Both the position numbers and the translations under genes were made by a program. The notes under the pieces are model-generated. The model made no database searches, was not told the DNA's origin, and worked only from the letters and a program-made list of their open reading frames with translations. Of a stretch of 64,000 bases of DNA, positions 1 to 9,146 are shown in pieces (positions within the stretch are counted from its first letter, which is position 1; each line of letters starts with the position of its first letter). The stretch is from Azospirillum sp. TSA2s (GTDB lineage Bacteria; Pseudomonadota; Alphaproteobacteria; Azospirillales; Azospirillaceae): positions 287,632 through 351,631 of the forward strand of contig NZ_CP039644.1 of the NCBI RefSeq assembly GCF_004923315.1, written 5' to 3'.

Positions 1-255
1 CAAGACATGGCCGCCCGGCTGCTCGACGAAGAGCAGGGACGTGAGGAAGGCTCCCATCCGGGGGTGGACATGCGCCGGGCATGGCGGATCCTGGAGCGGG
101 CACAGGCTTGGCGGCGGCGGATCGGCATCCATCAGCCGGTGGAGCGCCGCGACTGCGCGCGCGTCGGGGAGTTGCTGGCGCTCGCCTACCCCGACCGGAC
201 CTTTCTGGCGGACCTGCCGTCCGCGCCGGACTTTCAAGGGGACGCGGAACGATGA
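1..255 (+). pseudogene. hrpB: C-terminal fragment resembling ATP-dependent helicase HrpB (5' end outside window)
   Basis: The frame is open from the window edge to a TGA at 253-255. The visible 84 residues resemble the middle of HrpB-type DEAH helicases: an 'AQAWRRRIGI' stretch followed by 'LLALAYPDR', which in HrpB continues as an Ile-Ala/Gly-Arg-Arg sequence and then several hundred more residues. Here the match stops at about nt 213 and only some 15 unrelated residues follow. I read this as a truncated gene whose 3' part was lost where the glycan cluster begins. The TGA overlaps the ATG of the next gene. It could also be an unrelated protein ending naturally here; only the tail is visible. 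Confidence 0.45.
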
Positions 256-1607
256 CCATGCACCTGTCGCAGGCCGACCCGACTCCGGCGGATGTCAAAC
301 GGTTCCTGGCCGAACATCCCGGCGATCCGGACGGGCTGACCTCGCTGGGCGCCCTGCTGAGCCAGGCGGGCGAGCGCGAGGCCGCCGGCCTGCTCCACTG
401 CCGCGCCATGGTTGTGGCGCCCGGTCATGCGGTGGCCAGGAGCAACATGACGGTCACCCTGACAGCAAAAGGGCAGCACGCCCAGGCCATCGCCAGCGGC
501 CGCGTGGCGGTGGCCCTGGCGCCCGACACGCCGCTGCCCTACCTCACCCTGACGGGGGCGCTCTACAAGGCCGGCGATTTCGCGACCGACCGCATCGTGC
601 TGGAGCGGCTGATCCGGCTGGGTCCCGGCGATCCCAGCCTGGCTTGGGGGCGGGCGCAGATCCGCCTGCACGACGGCGACTATCCGCGTGGCTTCGCCGA
701 TTACGAGGCCCGCTACTGGCTTCAGGAGTATCATTACCGCCTCCACCGGGGGCCACGCTGGGATGGCGGGCCGCTGGACGGGCGCTTCGTCATGGTGACG
801 CTGGAGCAGGGCTTCGGCGACACGCTGCTGATGGCCCGCTACCTGCCGATGCTGAAGGCGCGCGGCGCGCGGCGTGTGATCGTGGAGCTTCGCGACGAGC
901 TGCGCCGCCTGTTCACGCCGATGGACGAGGTGGACGCCTTCATTGAAAAGGACGCGGCGCCGACGCCGATCTACCACGTCCACAGCTCGATCATGAGCCT
1001 GCCCCTGCATTTCGGCACCACCATCGACAGCGTGCCGCCGCCGGTGCGCCTGACCGTCCCGGAGGAGGCGCGGGCCACGGCCGCGCGGCTGCTGGCGCCG
1101 GACGACGGAAGGCTGAAGGTCGGCATCGTCTGGTCGGGAAGCCCCGCCTTCTCCGACAACGCGATCCGCGCCACCTCGCTGGACCGCTTCTTGCGTTTCG
1201 CCCGCATCCCTGGGGTCCACCTCTACAGCCTGCAGAAGGGACCGCAGGAGGAGGAGCTGCGCGCCCTGCCGCCCAACACGCCGATCACCGCGCTGGGGCC
1301 GGAGCTGGCGGATTTCGCCGATACCGCGGCGGTGGTGGAGCGGCTCGATCTGGTCATCATGACCGACAGTTCGGTCGCCCATCTCGCCGGCTCGCTGGGG
1401 GTGCCGGTGTGGCTTCTGCTCCAGCATGTGCCGTACTGGGTCTACGGCATGTCCGGGGCGGCGACCCCCTGGTATCCGTCGATGCGCCTCTACCGCCAGG
1501 GTCCCGAGGAGGAGTGGGAGCCGGTGTTCGACGCGGTCGAACGGGACCTGCAGGCCCTGGCCGCATGCCGGGCGGCGGCCCCGCTTGAGCGATGCAGCAA
1601 CCCTTGA
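252..1607 (+). CDS. TPR protein with GT9/heptosyltransferase-like domain
   Basis: 451 residues from an ATG that overlaps the previous stop (ATGA). Residues about 10-170 form helical TPR-like units. From about residue 180 comes a region typical of TPR-glycosyltransferases related to ADP-heptose:LPS heptosyltransferases (GT9): 'EQGFGDTLLMARYLP' near 183, 'VGIVWSGSP' near 290, and 'VIMTDSSVAHLAGSLG' near 367, which corresponds to the sugar-nucleotide-binding region of GT-B enzymes. Proteins of this build are common in Azospirillum-type surface or flagellar glycan clusters. A cytoplasmic glycosyltransferase is the likely role; donor and acceptor cannot be read from the sequence. Confidence 0.75.
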   Translation: MTMHLSQADPTPADVKRFLAEHPGDPDGLTSLGALLSQAGEREAAGLLHCRAMVVAPGHAVARSNMTVTLTAKGQHAQAIASGRVAVALAPDTPLPYLTLTGALYKAGDFATDRIVLERLIRLGPGDPSLAWGRAQIRLHDGDYPRGFADYEARYWLQEYHYRLHRGPRWDGGPLDGRFVMVTLEQGFGDTLLMARYLPMLKARGARRVIVELRDELRRLFTPMDEVDAFIEKDAAPTPIYHVHSSIMSLPLHFGTTIDSVPPPVRLTVPEEARATAARLLAPDDGRLKVGIVWSGSPAFSDNAIRATSLDRFLRFARIPGVHLYSLQKGPQEEELRALPPNTPITALGPELADFADTAAVVERLDLVIMTDSSVAHLAGSLGVPVWLLLQHVPYWVYGMSGAATPWYPSMRLYRQGPEEEWEPVFDAVERDLQALAACRAAAPLERCSNP

Positions 1608-1622
1608 CCATGAGAGACGCCG

Positions 1623-2381
1623 ATGTCCCAGCCGACCATGCCCATCCTGTTCCAGACCGACCTGTTCATGCCCGCCTACCAGCCGCGGGAGGGCGCGAAC
1701 TGGTTCCTGTCGGTGTCGCCGCTCAATCTTGGCGCCGGCTACTGGAGCGACGGCGTCCTTATGCAGAACATGGCAGTCCTGGCGCGCAAGGAGGCCAACG
1801 GGCGCTCCAGCACCTGGATGTCCTTGTCGGCCCGCGAGGTCGAAAGCCAGGAGCTGGGCTGCCGCGCCGCCGTCGGGGATACCGTGGTGATGGGACTCGG
1901 CATGGGGTGGGCGGCGGCCAATGCCGCGCTGCGCCCAGAGGTGACGCGGGTCACCGTGGTCGAGCGGGATGCGGAGGTCATCGGGCTGATCGACGAGCTC
2001 GGCATCTTCGCCCAACTGCCGCCGGAGGCCGCAGCGAAGATTTCGGTGCTCCAGGACGACGCGCTGACCTACACCCCGGCCACCCCGGCGGACACGCTGC
2101 TGGCCGACATCTGGATGCCGCTGAACGGCCCGGGCCGGGTGGCCCAGGTCCAGTGCATGACCGCCAACACCAGGGCCAAGCGCGTCTATTTCTGGGGGCA
2201 GGAGATGGACATCGCCCGCCACGCCCGGGCGCTGGGGCTGGACCGGCTGGATGCGGCCGGTCTCGCCCGCATCGTCGGCGAGTTCGCCTTGCCGCTGATC
2301 GGCCCGGAGATGCCCGCCTATCCGGCGCTGATCGCGGAGGCCGCGAGGAAATGGCTGAAGGAGGTCGACGACACTCCCTGA
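1623..2381 (+). CDS. SAM-binding, spermidine-synthase-like methyltransferase-fold protein
   Basis: 252 residues, starting 15 bases after the GT9-like gene, so probably in the same transcript. The central 'VVMGLGMGWAAANAAL' followed by 'VTVVERDAEVIGLI' is a Rossmann SAM-binding signature (glycine-rich loop, then an acidic residue at the end of strand 2), arranged as in spermidine-synthase-like methyltransferases. 'LLADIW' occupies the place of motif IV. No aminopropyltransferase signature is obvious, so a small-molecule or sugar methyltransferase is as likely. The substrate is unknown. Confidence 0.6.
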   Translation: MSQPTMPILFQTDLFMPAYQPREGANWFLSVSPLNLGAGYWSDGVLMQNMAVLARKEANGRSSTWMSLSAREVESQELGCRAAVGDTVVMGLGMGWAAANAALRPEVTRVTVVERDAEVIGLIDELGIFAQLPPEAAAKISVLQDDALTYTPATPADTLLADIWMPLNGPGRVAQVQCMTANTRAKRVYFWGQEMDIARHARALGLDRLDAAGLARIVGEFALPLIGPEMPAYPALIAEAARKWLKEVDDTP

Positions 2382-2487
2382 TGCGTCGTGGCGGAGGGGG
2401 GCGCGAAACGCGGAGCGAATGCCCGCGTCCCTTCGGTGCCGGCCTGTCCCGGACGCCCGATTCAGCCTGGAATAAGGAACGGGCGGC

Positions 2488-2516
2488 TGCACAAACGGCA
2501 CCGCTTGCGCTATAAC
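2488..2516 (+). promoter_or_regulatory. Possible sigma70 promoter upstream of the lipoprotein gene
   Basis: A TATAAC box at 2511-2516 lies 17 bases after TGCACA (2488-2493), about 40 bases before the lipoprotein ATG. The -10 is good and the -35 is weak. Position and spacing fit independent transcription of this gene. Confidence 0.4.
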
Positions 2517-2555
2517 CGGAACCAACACCCCTCGGAACAGAGATTGAGTCCTCCA

Positions 2556-3047
2556 ATGCGTGCCCAGTCCCGACCCACCCGTATCGCTGCCATTGCGGTG
2601 CTTGCGCTGTCCACCACGCTGGCCGGCTGCCAGACCGGGTCGATGGGCAGCAAGGAAGGGTTCGGCACCGTCGGCGGTGCCGTTGCCGGCGGCCTGATCG
2701 GCTCGCGCTTCGGCGGCGGCTCGGGCAAGCTGGTGGCGGTCGGCATCGGCACGCTGCTGGGCGCCTTCGCCGGGCGGGAACTCGGCGCCTCGCTCGACCG
2801 TGCCGACCAGGCCTACGCCGACCGCGCCGCCTATCAGGCCTACAGCGCCCCCATCGGCCAGCGGATCACCTGGAACAACCCGCAGTCCGGCAACCAGGGC
2901 GTCATCGTGCCGGTCAAGGACGGCTATGACGGTTCCGGCGCCTACTGCCGCGAGTTCCAGCAGACCATCGTCGTCGGCGGCCGCGCTGAGCAGGCTTTCG
3001 GCACCGCCTGCCGCCAGCCCGACGGGTCGTGGAAGATTGTGGGGTAA
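2556..3047 (+). CDS. 17 kDa surface-antigen-like outer-membrane lipoprotein
   Basis: 163 residues. The N-terminus is a lipoprotein signal peptide with a hydrophobic stretch and lipobox 'LAGC' (Cys about residue 26). A glycine-rich segment follows ('GTVGGAVAGGLIGSRFGGG' and 'GTLLGAFAGRELG'), the glycine-zipper typical of the rickettsial 17 kDa surface antigen family, then a C-terminal domain ending 'CRQPDGSWKIVG' with paired cysteines, as in family members. An earlier in-frame ATG at 2388 exists, but only the start at 2556 gives the signal peptide. Expected to be anchored in the outer membrane; not obviously tied to glycan synthesis. Confidence 0.85.
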   Translation: MRAQSRPTRIAAIAVLALSTTLAGCQTGSMGSKEGFGTVGGAVAGGLIGSRFGGGSGKLVAVGIGTLLGAFAGRELGASLDRADQAYADRAAYQAYSAPIGQRITWNNPQSGNQGVIVPVKDGYDGSGAYCREFQQTIVVGGRAEQAFGTACRQPDGSWKIVG

Positions 3048-3135
3048 GCGACGAAGCGGAGAAGCGGCTTTCCTTATGTCCGCTCGCCGGAGAAAGATAA
3101 CCGGCTTCCCCGTTGAACGTCTCCGGCCTCTTCCC

Positions 3136-5520
3136 ATGACCCTGTCCAGCATTCTCGACCGCCGGCCTCTGCTGGTGTCGTTCGACGTCTTCGACACCCT
3201 CCTGCTGCGCCGGGTGGAGCAGCCCGGCGACCTGTTCGAGGCGGTGGGCGAACGGGCTTCTGCCATGGGGCTGATCAGGCCTGGACTGGCGCCCGTGCTG
3301 TTTCGCTTGGCCCGGGAGGAAGCGGAACGACGCGCAAGGACCCGGGTCGCAAGCGCGGAGGTGGGGCTGGCCGCCATCCATGCCGAACTTCGCCACCTCC
3401 TGTCCGAAACGGCCGATCCGGCGATGCTGGCCGCTCTGGAACTGGAGGTGGAGGCCGAATGGATCTTCGCCAATCCCCTGCTGCTGACCGTGCTGCAAGA
3501 CCTGTCGGCAGCGGGGATCCCGGTGGTCCTGCTGTCGGACATGTATCTGTCGCCCACTGATCTGGCGCGGCTGCTGGCGGCGGCGGGGATCGGGCCGGAG
3601 CTTTATGGCCGCCTTCATGTCTCCGGTGCCGAAGGCTGCTCGAAACGGGATGGCGGCCTGTTCCGGCTGCTGCTGGCCGCTCATCCTGGTTGCCCTCCCG
3701 GACGCATCGTCCACATCGGAGATGACCCGCTGGGCGACGTCGCCATGGCGCGTGCAGCCGGGTTGGAGGTGATCCATTACGTACCGGGACCGGGACTGGC
3801 GCGCCTGCGCGAGCGCGAGCGAAGCGTGATGGGTCTGGCGGCCGACGCTCCGCCTCCACCCCGGCGGCTGGTCGCACTGGCCGGCCGGGAGGATGACGCG
3901 GAGGATGCCTTCGCGCTGGAGTTCGGCGCCCTGGTGCTGGGACCGGCGGTGGCGGAATATTGCCGCTGGGTGGTGGAGGAGTGCCGGCACCAGGGCATCC
4001 GCCGCATTGCCCCGCTGATGCGCGAGGCTGCCGTGTTCGCCCCGCTGATGCGCGACTGGATCGCCCATCGCGGCTATGACATGGAGGTGGTGGCCCTCCA
4101 CCTGTCCCGTCAGGCGCTGATGCCGCTGGAACTGGCGGGGCTTGATGCCGCCGCGGCCCGCCGCATCCTGGGGGAGCGGCCGCACCTGCCCTGGGACCGG
4201 CTGCTGGTCCAGGCGGGTGGCGAGGTGCCGGCCACCCTGCAGGACCTTGCCGGACTGAGGCTGGAGGAGCTTCTCGCCAAGCCGGCGACAGAATTCGGGG
4301 CCGCCGCCGACCGGGTGCTGGCCCTGTTCGACGATCCGGACCTACGCTCCCGCGCCGCGCGCTTGGCCGAAGAGGCGCGGGAGCGGCTGCTCGACCATCT
4401 GGCACAGGTCCTGGGGCGGGAAGAGCCGGTGGCGCTGGTCGATCTGGGCGCCCGCGGCACCACGCCCGCCGCGGTGGCGCGCTTACTGCCGGAGGGACGA
4501 TCGCGCTGCCGCATCTTCCTGGCCTATGCCGTCGCCGACATCGTCCATGCTCTTGCCGACGGCATCGGGGTCCAGGTCTTTGCCGGACAGGACAGGACGG
4601 GGATGACCCTGGGCCGGGTGCTCTATCGCAGCCCGCAAATCCTGGAGCGGGCGCTGACCGGGCTGCACGGCACAACTTTGGGCCATCGACGGGACGCTGG
4701 TGGACAGGTGGTTCCAGTTCTGGCCGAACCGCCGGCAAATGGCGGGGAGCGGAGGCTTCTGGCATTGCTGCAGCAGGGCATCCGCCGCTATGCCGGCCTG
4801 ATGACGGCCGTCTATCCGGCCTGCGGAGAAGGGGCGACGGTCACGGGGGTGCAGGCTTTCCTGCCGCTCGCCGCCGTCCTGCTGCGGCCGACCGCGCTGG
4901 AGGCGGACATCCTCGGCAGTCTTGCCTATGACCAGAACGACGGCACCGAAGGAGAGCGCGTCCTCTGCGACGCCACGGCCCTGGCCGCCGTGCGACCGCT
5001 GGCGGAGATGGGGGAGGGTCCGATCCTGTCCTTGGCCCTGGGGTTGCGTCCGGCCCTCGCCCCTTGGCCGCAAGGCGCGTTGACCCGCCTGGTTCCCGGA
5101 ATCTTCCACCAGCCGGCCGACAGGTTGGGGCTGGAGAGTGGGCATGGTCCGGTCTGCCGGGCGTTGGTCGGACGGGTTCAAGCCTTCGGACTGACCCGCA
5201 TCGTTGTGCTGGCCGTTGGTGGAGACGGTGGAATGGGCCCGGACTTCATCCGTTGCGCTCGCAAGGCCGGGCTTGAACCACAAGGATATGCCGACTTGAT
5301 GCCTCATCTGGTCGACTCCCCTAGCTTCCATGGGGTGCCGGTTCATGATCTCGACGAGCTTCCCATTCCGGATGGCGGCAGCCAAGAGGAGGTGGGGTTG
5401 GTCCTGGTCACCCTGGGCTATGCCGACCAACTCGCCGACCTCGTTCGCAGCCGCTACGGAGCGGGCGGGCGTCCTTTCCGCCTGATCGCACTGGCCCGGC
5501 CGGATTTGGAAAGCCGCTGA
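3136..5520 (+). CDS. Large HAD-superfamily protein of surface-polysaccharide type
   Basis: 794 residues from the ATG at 3136, chosen because the HAD motif begins at once: 'SFDVFDTLLLRR' (motif I, Asp at about 16 and 18). 'VVLLSDMYLS' near 133 supplies motif II and 'IVHIGDDPLGDVAMA' near 195 supplies motif IV. The HAD domain covers about residues 1-240. The remaining 550 residues are not a family I can name; the last 100 or so look like a Rossmann-type fold. Long HAD proteins starting 'FDVFDTLLLR' recur in polysaccharide clusters, often fused to or beside glycosyltransferases. Phosphatase activity is plausible but unproven. Confidence 0.65.
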   Translation: MTLSSILDRRPLLVSFDVFDTLLLRRVEQPGDLFEAVGERASAMGLIRPGLAPVLFRLAREEAERRARTRVASAEVGLAAIHAELRHLLSETADPAMLAALELEVEAEWIFANPLLLTVLQDLSAAGIPVVLLSDMYLSPTDLARLLAAAGIGPELYGRLHVSGAEGCSKRDGGLFRLLLAAHPGCPPGRIVHIGDDPLGDVAMARAAGLEVIHYVPGPGLARLRERERSVMGLAADAPPPPRRLVALAGREDDAEDAFALEFGALVLGPAVAEYCRWVVEECRHQGIRRIAPLMREAAVFAPLMRDWIAHRGYDMEVVALHLSRQALMPLELAGLDAAAARRILGERPHLPWDRLLVQAGGEVPATLQDLAGLRLEELLAKPATEFGAAADRVLALFDDPDLRSRAARLAEEARERLLDHLAQVLGREEPVALVDLGARGTTPAAVARLLPEGRSRCRIFLAYAVADIVHALADGIGVQVFAGQDRTGMTLGRVLYRSPQILERALTGLHGTTLGHRRDAGGQVVPVLAEPPANGGERRLLALLQQGIRRYAGLMTAVYPACGEGATVTGVQAFLPLAAVLLRPTALEADILGSLAYDQNDGTEGERVLCDATALAAVRPLAEMGEGPILSLALGLRPALAPWPQGALTRLVPGIFHQPADRLGLESGHGPVCRALVGRVQAFGLTRIVVLAVGGDGGMGPDFIRCARKAGLEPQGYADLMPHLVDSPSFHGVPVHDLDELPIPDGGSQEEVGLVLVTLGYADQLADLVRSRYGAGGRPFRLIALARPDLESR

Positions 5521-5531
5521 GTCGGAGGCCG

Positions 5532-6500
5532 TCAGGCGCCAACCGCATCCCGGGAGCAGCGGCGCGCCATGTCGAGAATCCGTTCGAAATCCGACGACGG
5601 ATAGGGACCGGGATCACTGGCGGCGATGTTCTCCGTCACGTCCCTTGGAGACAAAAGGCCCGGAATGACGGCGGAGACCTCCGGGAAGGTCAGGCAGAAA
5701 CGCAAGGCCGCCTGAACGCAGGCCTCCCGCTCCCGAGCCCCAGCCGCGTCGAGAACCTGCCGCGCCGCCTGCGACCATCGGGCGACCTGCGAGCCGTTCC
5801 AGCGGCTGCGATGGTCTTCGGGAGGGAAAACCGTGTCCTCGGCGATTTCACCGGTCAGGAAACCGAAGCACAGCGGTGTGCGGGCGATAAGCCCGGTGCC
5901 GGCTCGTGCAACCGCATCCAGCAGCCCGCACTCGACAGCCCGGAGGTCAAGCATGCTCAAGTTGACCTGGATAACCGGGACCCGCCACTCCTCGACCATG
6001 GTCAGGGCATCGACGGGAGAGTTGGCCGAAACGCCAAAGGCGCGGATCACCCCCTCCTGCCGGAACCCCGCCAGCGTGTCCAGAATAGCCGGGTCCGAGC
6101 GCAGGTCGGCGATGGAGGGGCCATGCAGTTGCAGCAGGTCGATACGGTCGACGTCCAGACGATGCAGACTGCCTTCCAGCGACCGCTTCAGGGCTTCGGC
6201 AGAGAAGTCCGGCTTTTCCCCCCCTCCCGCATGGCCGGCCTTGGTGGCGATCACGACCCGCTCCCGCCGTCCGCGAATGGCTTGGCCGATCAGCCTTTCG
6301 CTGTGGCCCAGCCCGTACAGGCTGGAGGTGTCAATCAACGTGACGCCACGCCCGATGGCGCAATCCAACGCCGCCAGCGACCGTTCATCATCGGTCCGGC
6401 CATAGGACAGCGCATCCGGTGACCAGCCGCCGATCCCCCAGGCGCCGAAGCCGATCTCCGACACCAGCAACCCCGTGCGGCCGAGAGGCCTGTACCGCAT
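5532..6500 (-). CDS. Aldo/keto reductase
   Basis: 322 residues, the usual family length. The start 'MRYRPLGRTGLLVSEIGFGAWGIGG' is the classic N-terminus of NADPH-dependent aldo/keto reductases. The catalytic tetrad can be placed: Asp and Tyr in 'LIDTSSLYGLGHSE', Lys in 'VIATKAGH', His in 'LLQLHGP'. 'SAVIPG' near the C-terminus is the cofactor-phosphate region. It is convergent with the HAD gene and lies just downstream of the radical SAM gene on the same strand (18 bases apart), so the two may form an operon. Substrate unknown; a sugar aldehyde or ketone is plausible from context. Confidence 0.85.
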   Translation of the reverse strand: MRYRPLGRTGLLVSEIGFGAWGIGGWSPDALSYGRTDDERSLAALDCAIGRGVTLIDTSSLYGLGHSERLIGQAIRGRRERVVIATKAGHAGGGEKPDFSAEALKRSLEGSLHRLDVDRIDLLQLHGPSIADLRSDPAILDTLAGFRQEGVIRAFGVSANSPVDALTMVEEWRVPVIQVNLSMLDLRAVECGLLDAVARAGTGLIARTPLCFGFLTGEIAEDTVFPPEDHRSRWNGSQVARWSQAARQVLDAAGAREREACVQAALRFCLTFPEVSAVIPGLLSPRDVTENIAASDPGPYPSSDFERILDMARRCSRDAVGA

Positions 6501-6518
6501 GAAATCCGTCCCTGCTCG

Positions 6519-8558
6519 TCAGTAATGCCCGGCCAGTTCCCGACCTTCCGAGGTGTTCAGCGTCAGGTAGGCGCCTTTCTTGTTCCCCCACCAGACGATC
6601 TCCCTGCACCAGAGCTGGAAATCGGTATAGGGGCGATGGGATCGGCGGATATGCACCCGGTTGGGCCGGCGCTCCAGCGGAACCGGAACGCCTTTCACGA
6701 CGCCATTGTAAAAGTCGATGACGTTGTATGCCATGTCGACATGTTCGTCCTGCGTCAGGAAGGGCTGATGCACCAGCCGCCGATTGATCATAAACGCCTC
6801 GCCCACGATCTCGTCCATGCCGTCCTTGGCCGGATGCGCTGCGACCAGGGGCAGGAGAAGGGTCCTGGCTTCTTCATAGAAGCGGTCCAGGCTTTTTTCC
6901 GCGGTCATCTTGATGAAGACATATTCGTCGGCGGGCCAATAGATTCCCAACCAGTCCGGCGCATAGGTGTATTCGGTGCCGCCGGCCTGAATGCCTGCCG
7001 CCTCGCTGATGAAGAAATCCCGGATTTCGCCCAACAGGGGATAGCGCGAGCGGTCCACATCCATGAACATCTTGAACATGTCTGCGTATGAAACGCCGCA
7101 GAGATGATGAGTGACGATCAGCGGAATCTGCAGGATCTTGTCGAAGTGGAGAAGCGCGCTCATCCATGCGATGGCTCGACAGCGCCGCCAGTCCTCAGCG
7201 CTCATCGAATAGGTGGAGATAATCAATTCCTGGCGCTCTTCGACATCATCCACCATCTTCAATTTGTGACCGTGGATGTTCACGATATCGGTCTGAACAG
7301 TCTTGATCGAATATTTCTGCAGATAGTCCGGCTGCCCCATCTCTGCGTTGGGCAGAATTGCGCAGTTGTTGAATTGGATCCGGTTGTGCTGCCCGGACTC
7401 CAGCAGTTGATTGATTCCGTCGACGAAGCTGTCATAGGTCTCGCCGGGAAGGCCGAGGATGATATCGGAATAGGTTTCGACACCATCGCGGGTAAAGCGG
7501 CGTTGCAGTTCCAGGTAGGTTTCGAGCGAGATGTTGTCGCGACGGATGTTGACCAGCGCCTCCTGCGACAATGTTTGGATGGACAGGGCGACACCCTTGT
7601 TCAGTCCGGCATCCGACAGGATTTTCTGGGTCTGATACGCCCGCTCGGTGGCATTCTTGGTATTCTGCACCGAGAAGCCTTCCGGATAGCCCGTGCGCTT
7701 CCGGTTTTCGGCGACCCTGCGCACGATATCGAGATCACGCGCAATCATGCCGAAGTTGGCATCGCAGACGAAGACGTAGGCGATTTTCCGCTCCGAGAAC
7801 CAGTCGGCTTCCTGCACCAGCCGGTCGACACTGAATTTCGTCACCTTGGCTGCCGTCGCCGACCCCCAGTCGCAATAGCTGCATTTGAATGGACAGCCCC
7901 GGTTGGTCTCCCACAGGCCGATCCAGCTTTCCTCCGGATGAGCCGCCATCAGGCGGTCGAAATAGCCGTTGAGAAAAGGAGAGGGAATTTCATCGAGTTC
8001 GCGAATCCGCGCGACCAGCGGGTTGTACAGATACGCCCCGTCGGGAGCGATCTGGCTGGTGCCGGCGATGGACCGCCAGCCAGCGTGCGGATAGGCATCG
8101 AGAAAACGCGTGAAGGATATTTCCGCCTCGTTGTGGAAGGCCATGTCTAACTGCGGATTGGCGCGCAAGAACTCCTCCGGCTTATCGGGCACCTGCGGAC
8201 CGCCGACGACGATGATCACCGACGGCTTCTTCTTCTTGAGGCGGCGGGCGACTTCAAGGGAGATGTTGGCGTTCCAGACATACAGGCTGAATCCTACGAC
8301 ATCGGCGGCGATCAGGTGATCGACGATGCTGTCGATGGGCTGGCGCTTGTAAATCGGCTCCAGAAAGCGGTATCGCTCCGGGTTTTCAGAATGCTCTTCA
8401 AAATACGACTGCAGACATGCGACCGCATATGGCAGATAGTTCTGGCCAGAAAAGCTGTTATTGATCTGAACCATTCCAACGGTAAGCTGGAGCTTTTCCA
8501 TTTTGTCGCCAACTTCTTCCAGTGACGGTTGCATGGTCGCATTGACAGCGTCATCCAA
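6519..8558 (-). CDS. B12-binding-domain radical SAM protein
   Basis: About 679 residues. The N-terminal 180 residues have the cobalamin-binding-like arrangement of class B radical SAM proteins ('VVGFSLYVWNANIS', 'VIIVVGGPQVPD'). The radical SAM cluster motif CX3CX2C is present as 'CPFKCSYCDW' near residue 222, followed by 'GLPGETYDSF', typical of the SAM-radical barrel. Such enzymes perform methylations or rearrangements on unactivated carbon or phosphorus. The first start (TTG at 8558) has GGAG about 11 bases upstream; ATG at 8534 or 8499-8501 are alternatives. The product is unknown. It is divergent from the Nudix gene and upstream of the aldo/keto reductase. Confidence 0.75.
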   Translation of the reverse strand: MDDAVNATMQPSLEEVGDKMEKLQLTVGMVQINNSFSGQNYLPYAVACLQSYFEEHSENPERYRFLEPIYKRQPIDSIVDHLIAADVVGFSLYVWNANISLEVARRLKKKKPSVIIVVGGPQVPDKPEEFLRANPQLDMAFHNEAEISFTRFLDAYPHAGWRSIAGTSQIAPDGAYLYNPLVARIRELDEIPSPFLNGYFDRLMAAHPEESWIGLWETNRGCPFKCSYCDWGSATAAKVTKFSVDRLVQEADWFSERKIAYVFVCDANFGMIARDLDIVRRVAENRKRTGYPEGFSVQNTKNATERAYQTQKILSDAGLNKGVALSIQTLSQEALVNIRRDNISLETYLELQRRFTRDGVETYSDIILGLPGETYDSFVDGINQLLESGQHNRIQFNNCAILPNAEMGQPDYLQKYSIKTVQTDIVNIHGHKLKMVDDVEERQELIISTYSMSAEDWRRCRAIAWMSALLHFDKILQIPLIVTHHLCGVSYADMFKMFMDVDRSRYPLLGEIRDFFISEAAGIQAGGTEYTYAPDWLGIYWPADEYVFIKMTAEKSLDRFYEEARTLLLPLVAAHPAKDGMDEIVGEAFMINRRLVHQPFLTQDEHVDMAYNVIDFYNGVVKGVPVPLERRPNRVHIRRSHRPYTDFQLWCREIVWWGNKKGAYLTLNTSEGRELAGHY

Positions 8559-8618
8559 AGTCTTATAGGCTCCGGATCAACGGCGATGCTAACGCTATTT
8601 GATTAAAGTGCCCATATC

Positions 8619-9143
8619 TTGACAAATCGTGTTTTTGAGACGCCCTGGTTTGCGGTCGATGAAATTCCGGCACGGCCGGAATGGGGAATCGGGTCTTCGC
8701 CGTTTTACCGCATCACCTGCGAGGATCATGTCCTGACGATCCCGGTGACCGGCGACGGCTCGTTCATCATGGTCAGACAGTATCGTCCCGCCCGCAACGG
8801 GTTCACGCTGGAATTTCCCGCCGGCGGCATCGAACGGGGGGAGTCGCCCGAACGGGCAGCCGGGAGGGAGTTGCTGGAGGAAACGGGGTACAAAGCAGCC
8901 GAATGGGTTTCCGTCGGCCGTTCCGGCTTGGCCAACCACCGCGAGAACGCCGACTGCCATGTGTTTGCCGCCTTCGGTCTTTCGAAGAGCCAGCCTGCGG
9001 TCGAACAGGGGGTGGAGACCGTGATCATCCGTCCGGAAGAACTGCGCCAACTGGCACTGGAGAACCGCATGGACATGCTGGTGTCGCTGGGAGCGCTCTG
9101 TTTCGCCCGCATTCTGCTGGGCGACCGCATTCCCGCCTTCTAA
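8619..9143 (+). CDS. Nudix hydrolase, ADP-ribose pyrophosphatase-like
   Basis: 174 residues. A complete Nudix box GX5EX7REUXEEXGU runs from about residue 68 ('[16 protein letters not shown]' then 'LLEETG'). The preceding beta-strand pattern ('VRQYRP...TLEFPAGGI') is that of ADP-ribose or nucleotide-sugar pyrophosphatases. An upstream in-frame stop at 8604 leaves TTG at 8619 as the only start that keeps the N-terminal strand; there is no clear ribosome-binding site. It is divergent from the radical SAM gene with 60 bases between them. A housecleaning or nucleotide-sugar-hydrolysing role is expected. Confidence 0.8.
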   Translation: MTNRVFETPWFAVDEIPARPEWGIGSSPFYRITCEDHVLTIPVTGDGSFIMVRQYRPARNGFTLEFPAGGIERGESPERAAGRELLEETGYKAAEWVSVGRSGLANHRENADCHVFAAFGLSKSQPAVEQGVETVIIRPEELRQLALENRMDMLVSLGALCFARILLGDRIPAF

Positions 9144-9146
9144 AGG

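Noticed and set aside
3085..3115. Hairpin (GCCGG / CCGGC) between the lipoprotein and HAD genes
   Set aside because: Short stem and no T-run; not distinguishable from chance in GC-rich DNA.
234..3557. A 1107-residue minus-strand open frame covering several genes
   Set aside because: Composition is His/Gln/Arg/Gly-rich antisense shadow of plus-strand genes with clear motifs; no family features.
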